The notes under the pieces were generated by a model. The model saw nothing but the letters and a program-made list of their open reading frames with translations, had not been told where the DNA came from and ran no database searches. Position numbers and translations under genes: made by a program. A stretch of DNA of 56,393 nt from an uncultured Eubacteriales bacterium (GTDB lineage Bacteria > Bacillota > Clostridia > Peptostreptococcales > Anaerovoracaceae), in assembly GCA_900318105.1 (NCBI GenBank), contig ONJG01000070.1, positions 1 through 56,393 of the forward strand, in the 5' to 3' direction. Below are positions 53,415 to 56,393 of this stretch, one piece after another; within the stretch, counting starts at the first letter, position 1, and each line of letters begins with the position of its first letter.

Positions 53415-55691
53415 TTAGAGTCTTATACCCTCGTCGTCTCTGCGTTTATTAGCTTTTTTGCGTGCCTTGTCTGCCTTGGCTTTGTTATCCTCGTACTTTG
53501 AAATGCCGTCTTTCTTTGTCAGTTCATAGAATATCGGGCTGCAGAGGAAAATCGATGAATATGTACCGACAAACACACCGATGATAAGCGGGATCAGGAA
53601 CGATCTGAGCTCTGAGCTTGCCATGATGAACAGCGGCACCATTACGACGAAAGTGGTAAGTGATGTCATAAGCGACCTTGACAGGGTCTGGTTGATGCTC
53701 GTATCGATAAGCTCAACACTCTGTTTGCGCTTAAAGAATTTGGTATTTTCTCTGATTCTGTCAAATACTACAATCGTATCGTTTATTGAGTATCCGACTA
53801 CGGTCAGGATACCTGCGATAAACGGGTTGTTGATTGTAATTCTGAAAATGGCATATATCGAAAGCGCAACGAGTACGTCGTGGGCAAGTCCCGCAACAGC
53901 TGCAAGTCCGTACTTCCAGTCCTTGAATCTGAACCTGATGTATATGAGCATGCATGCGGCTGCGATAAGTATGGACTTGATGGCGTTGTTTCTGAGGTCC
54001 TTTCCTACCGTGGGTCCGAATACCTCGGATGCCAGTACGTCGCTGTCATCAAATCCGTATTTTTCCTGGAGTTTGTCCACAACCTCCTGACGCTCTGCGG
54101 ATTTCAGATCTTTGATTGTCCTTATGATAATTTGCGAGTTATTGTCACTTGCATATACGATAGTTGGATTCAGGTCGAAATCGGCAATTGTCTCTTTAAC
54201 CTCATCAATGCTCGCTTCTTTCCCAAGCTCTATCTGCATCATTGTACCGCCGGTAAAATCGATTCCGTAATTAAGGCCTCTGAAAGCCATAAAGCCAAGA
54301 CCGACGATAATTACAGCCAGGCTGACAGCGTAGAACTTCCTGCGGTTTTCAATAAATTTAATATTAAAGCTACCAAGCTTGACCTTGGGTGAGCCGTCCT
54401 CTTTGGTTCCGAACATTGAATTTGTTCCGAAGGTCTTGCTCTCTGCCATAAGATTGACGAAGAGCTGTGTAATGAATACAGCAGTGATAACGCTCATCAC
54501 AGTACCGATCATAAGTGTGAGAGCGAATCCTTTTACGGATGTTGTACCGAAGAGGTAGAGCACGAACGCTGCCACAAGTGTTGTCGTCTGTGAGTCGACA
54601 ACCGTACCGAGCGCTGCTTTGTATCCCATATCAACGGCAACCCTGACTGATTTGCCCTTGGCAATCTCCTCTCTGATTCGGGTAAAGATGATTACGTTTG
54701 AGTCAACCGCCATACCTATGGACAGGATGATACCGGCAATACCCGGAAGCGTGAGCACTGATCCCATCGCGACCATGATCCAGAGTACAAGCTGGATATA
54801 GAGAAGCAAAGCGATGTCTGCAACAAATCCGAGAGCTCCGTATATTATGAGCATTATTATCATAACGAGTCCGAGACCGATGGCACCGGCTTTTACGGAA
54901 AGCTGCAGTGCATTGGCGCCTATAGTAGCCGTCTGTACGGATGAGTTAATCTCGGTCAGATTTGCAGGAAGCGCACCGCCCCTGATGAGAGCAGAAAGCT
55001 GTGATGCTTCTGTCTCAGAAAATCCGCCCGGTCTTGTAATTTCGCATGATCTTGAATTGATTTTTTCATTTACCGTAGGAGCAGAGATAACTTCATCGTC
55101 AAGTGCGATTACGATTGCTGTGTTCTGTACGACATTTCCGGACTCATCGGTCATGCTGGGCTGCACCTCTCCCGAAAAGGCCTTTTCAGTGGCATCGGCG
55201 AAGAGATCGCTGCCCTCTGCAGTGAAATCGATGGTTATTTTATAGCCTCCGTTCTGCGTATCGGTGGCAATCTGAGAATCACTGATTCCTTCGCCTGTAA
55301 GAGCGAGCGTGCCGTCGGCGAGGAAGAACTGGAGCTGAGCCGTACGGCCTATCTGCTCTATGGCTTCTTCTGCATTTTCAACACCGGGCATCTCTACTCT
55401 GATTCTGTTTGTGCCTTCGATTGATACCTGAGCTTCGCTGATACCCATGGCATTTACACGGTTTTCGAGAACGCTCTTGGTCTGGTTCATGATTGCAGTG
55501 AGCTCGGTTCCCGTCTCCTTGGAATCTGCTTCAAGGAGTACGTATACGCCTCCGTTGATATCAAGTCCGTATTTCAGCTGTTTGCCGAGATTTTCGAACT
55601 TATCTCCGATTCCCGTGAACGACACCGTCCACGAAGCAATCAGGAGCAGGATAATAAGTACCGCAAATACTTTTCTTCTACCTGTTTTCAT
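53415..55691 (-). CDS. secDF: Fused protein translocase subunit SecDF
   Basis: A single 758-aa polypeptide joining SecD (about 1-430) and SecF (about 445-758), which use the proton motive force to help Sec export. SecD marks: LKYGLDINGGVYVLLEAD and GMAVDSNVIIFTRIREE. SecF marks: LNYGIDFTGGTMMQIE and SINDTIVVFDRIREN. About 12 membrane segments are expected. A good promoter lies at 55767-55795. It is separated from yajC by a terminator. Fused SecDF also occurs in Bacillus. The C-terminus is very basic (KADKARKKANKRRDD). Confidence 0.97.
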   Translation of the reverse strand: MKTGRRKVFAVLIILLLIASWTVSFTGIGDKFENLGKQLKYGLDINGGVYVLLEADSKETGTELTAIMNQTKSVLENRVNAMGISEAQVSIEGTNRIRVEMPGVENAEEAIEQIGRTAQLQFFLADGTLALTGEGISDSQIATDTQNGGYKITIDFTAEGSDLFADATEKAFSGEVQPSMTDESGNVVQNTAIVIALDDEVISAPTVNEKINSRSCEITRPGGFSETEASQLSALIRGGALPANLTEINSSVQTATIGANALQLSVKAGAIGLGLVMIIMLIIYGALGFVADIALLLYIQLVLWIMVAMGSVLTLPGIAGIILSIGMAVDSNVIIFTRIREEIAKGKSVRVAVDMGYKAALGTVVDSQTTTLVAAFVLYLFGTTSVKGFALTLMIGTVMSVITAVFITQLFVNLMAESKTFGTNSMFGTKEDGSPKVKLGSFNIKFIENRRKFYAVSLAVIIVGLGFMAFRGLNYGIDFTGGTMMQIELGKEASIDEVKETIADFDLNPTIVYASDNNSQIIIRTIKDLKSAERQEVVDKLQEKYGFDDSDVLASEVFGPTVGKDLRNNAIKSILIAAACMLIYIRFRFKDWKYGLAAVAGLAHDVLVALSIYAIFRITINNPFIAGILTVVGYSINDTIVVFDRIRENTKFFKRKQSVELIDTSINQTLSRSLMTSLTTFVVMVPLFIMASSELRSFLIPLIIGVFVGTYSSIFLCSPIFYELTKKDGISKYEDNKAKADKARKKANKRRDDEGIRL

Positions 55692-55766
55692 TAGATCAAA
55701 TACCTTTCAATTTAGATTATTTTTTCAAAAAATCGCAAAATACGACTTATAAAAATTCATCAATAT

Positions 55767-55795
55767 ATTCTACTCAATTTTCCTTGCAATTTCAA
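55767..55795 (-). promoter_or_regulatory. Sigma-A promoter of the secDF run
   Basis: On the minus strand TTGAAA (55795-55790) and TAGAAT (55772-55767) are exactly 17 bases apart, between the yajC terminator and the secDF start. It could drive the long secDF-to-tlyA series, with a 5' untranslated region of about 70 bases. Confidence 0.75.
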
Positions 55796-55837
55796 TGAAA
55801 ATCGGCATTAATTGCACCATTTTTTGTATTAAATTGA

Positions 55838-55860
55838 AGACCCGCTTTTTAGGCGGGTCT
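55838..55860 (-). terminator. Hairpin terminator after yajC
   Basis: A perfect eight-base stem AGACCCGC (55838-55845) / GCGGGTCT (55853-55860) with a seven-base loop, seven bases after the yajC stop. The T-run on the minus strand is interrupted (TCAATTT), so termination may be partial. Confidence 0.7.
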
Positions 55861-55867
55861 GTTTTGA

Positions 55868-56281
55868 TTATTCAGCTTCATTTCCGGCTTTTTCCTCTTC
55901 GGATTTTTTGCCTAGTTTCTTAGGTGTTACTTTCTTGTCCCTGTTTGGTGATTTCTCTTCTTCGTTTATCTTGACTGCTTCCTTGGCAGGAGCGGCTCCG
56001 CCCTGACTCTGCTTGCTGACGCTTGCTATGGAAGTCTTGACAAATTCGATTTTGTTCTTTGAGGCTGTAGTCGAAACAACGACTGTCTTGTCGGTAATTT
56101 TCTCGACTTTTCCGACGATACCGCCGATAGTGATAACCTCATCCCCTACCTTCAGAGCAGCTCTCATCTCCTGATCGGCTTTATCTCTCTTCCTCTGAGG
56201 TCTTATCATCATGAAATACAGTATTGCAACAAATGCGACCATCAAGACAATGCTTGGAATAGGGCTGTTGGGATTAGTCAT
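55868..56281 (-). CDS. yajC: Preprotein translocase subunit YajC
   Basis: YajC (137 aa), small single-span partner of SecDF. The N-terminal membrane segment (about 8-25) is followed by FMMIRPQRKRDK and LKVGDEVITIGGIVGKVEKI, the family signature. The C-terminal tail is Lys/Glu-rich and probably disordered. ATG 56281 follows CGGAGG; an in-frame start further up would run into the tRNA. It lies between tRNA-Leu and secDF. Confidence 0.95.
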   Translation of the reverse strand: MTNPNSPIPSIVLMVAFVAILYFMMIRPQRKRDKADQEMRAALKVGDEVITIGGIVGKVEKITDKTVVVSTTASKNKIEFVKTSIASVSKQSQGGAAPAKEAVKINEEEKSPNRDKKVTPKKLGKKSEEEKAGNEAE

Positions 56282-56309
56282 AATTACCTCCGTGAATCTT
56301 ATACTTTGC

Positions 56310-56393
56310 TGGTGCCGGTGGTGGGGGTCGAACCCACACGATATTGCTATCACGGGATTTTGAATCCCGCGCGTCTGCCAATTCCGCCACACC
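56310..56393 (-). tRNA. tRNA-Leu (anticodon CAA), 5' end cut by the window
   Basis: On the minus strand the class II tRNA is complete except for the first three bases. The acceptor 3' strand CACCGGC pairs with the visible GGTG. The D arm has GGAATTGGCAGACGC, the anticodon loop is TTCAAAA (anticodon CAA), the variable arm is long, and the T arm is GTGGG-TTCGACC-CCCAC. CCA is encoded (56312-56310). yajC starts 28 bases downstream. Confidence 0.95.

Overview
The window is a compact bacterial chromosome segment, most likely from an anaerobic Clostridia-class member of the Bacillota. The evidence is the Bacillota-style gene orders (alaS-ireB-ruvX, mltG-trmR-U32 peptidase, mutS-mutL-miaA, relA-hemZ-hisS-aspS), RNase J, a Spo0A-type DNA-binding domain, a LexA-controlled YneA-like protein, a fused SecDF and a ferredoxin-dependent 2-oxoacid oxidoreductase. 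A family-level placement (for example Anaerovoracaceae) would be a guess. No prophage, insertion sequence, CRISPR array or rRNA operon is visible.

Layout. Genes from 39 to 17372 are all on the + strand; genes from 17668 to the end are all on the - strand. The two halves converge on a hairpin-rich gap at 17373-17667. The + half begins with rplU-rpmA-obg, then comEA with a small Spo0A-C-domain protein, a DUF896 gene and alaS-ireB-ruvX. From 7231 to 15577 lies the main accessory block: a LysR regulator, a small membrane protein, an Isf-like iron-sulfur flavoprotein, an EthD-like alpha+beta-barrel protein, an LVIVD beta-propeller protein, a P-loop ATPase, and a four-subunit ferredoxin 2-oxoacid oxidoreductase (vorDBAC) closed by a strong terminator. 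A double-psi-barrel protein and an acidic membrane protein end the + half.

On the - strand, read from the right: tRNA-Leu(CAA), yajC and its terminator, then a long co-directional run starting at a good sigma-A promoter before secDF. The order is secDF, relA, metallo-hydrolase, hemZ, hisS, aspS, nadD, yqeK, rsfS, leuS, rnj, ylbF-like, efp, mltG, trmR, U32 peptidase, CNNM transporter, Asp23, nusB, TsaD-like, xseA, xseB, ispA, dxs, tlyA. Many of these genes overlap at ATGA or TAATG junctions. An aminotransferase with its own terminator follows, then mutS-mutL-miaA-xer-ynbB-TVP38-ybaK, and finally the SOS-type LysM gene. These runs cover translation, RNA decay and modification, isoprenoid synthesis, stringent response and mismatch repair.

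Points most worth a second look: (1) the 8.3-15.6 kb redox cluster, whose flavoprotein, barrel and propeller proteins have no function I can assign; (2) a Spo0A DNA-binding domain without a receiver, next to comEA; (3) a textbook SOS promoter with three LexA-like boxes in front of a LysM protein; (4) L27 lacking the cleaved Bacillota extension, with the Prp protease gene also missing between rplU and rpmA; (5) an MltG lacking much of its conserved catalytic groove; (6) a TsaD paralogue with altered key motifs; (7) a structured convergent intergenic region.
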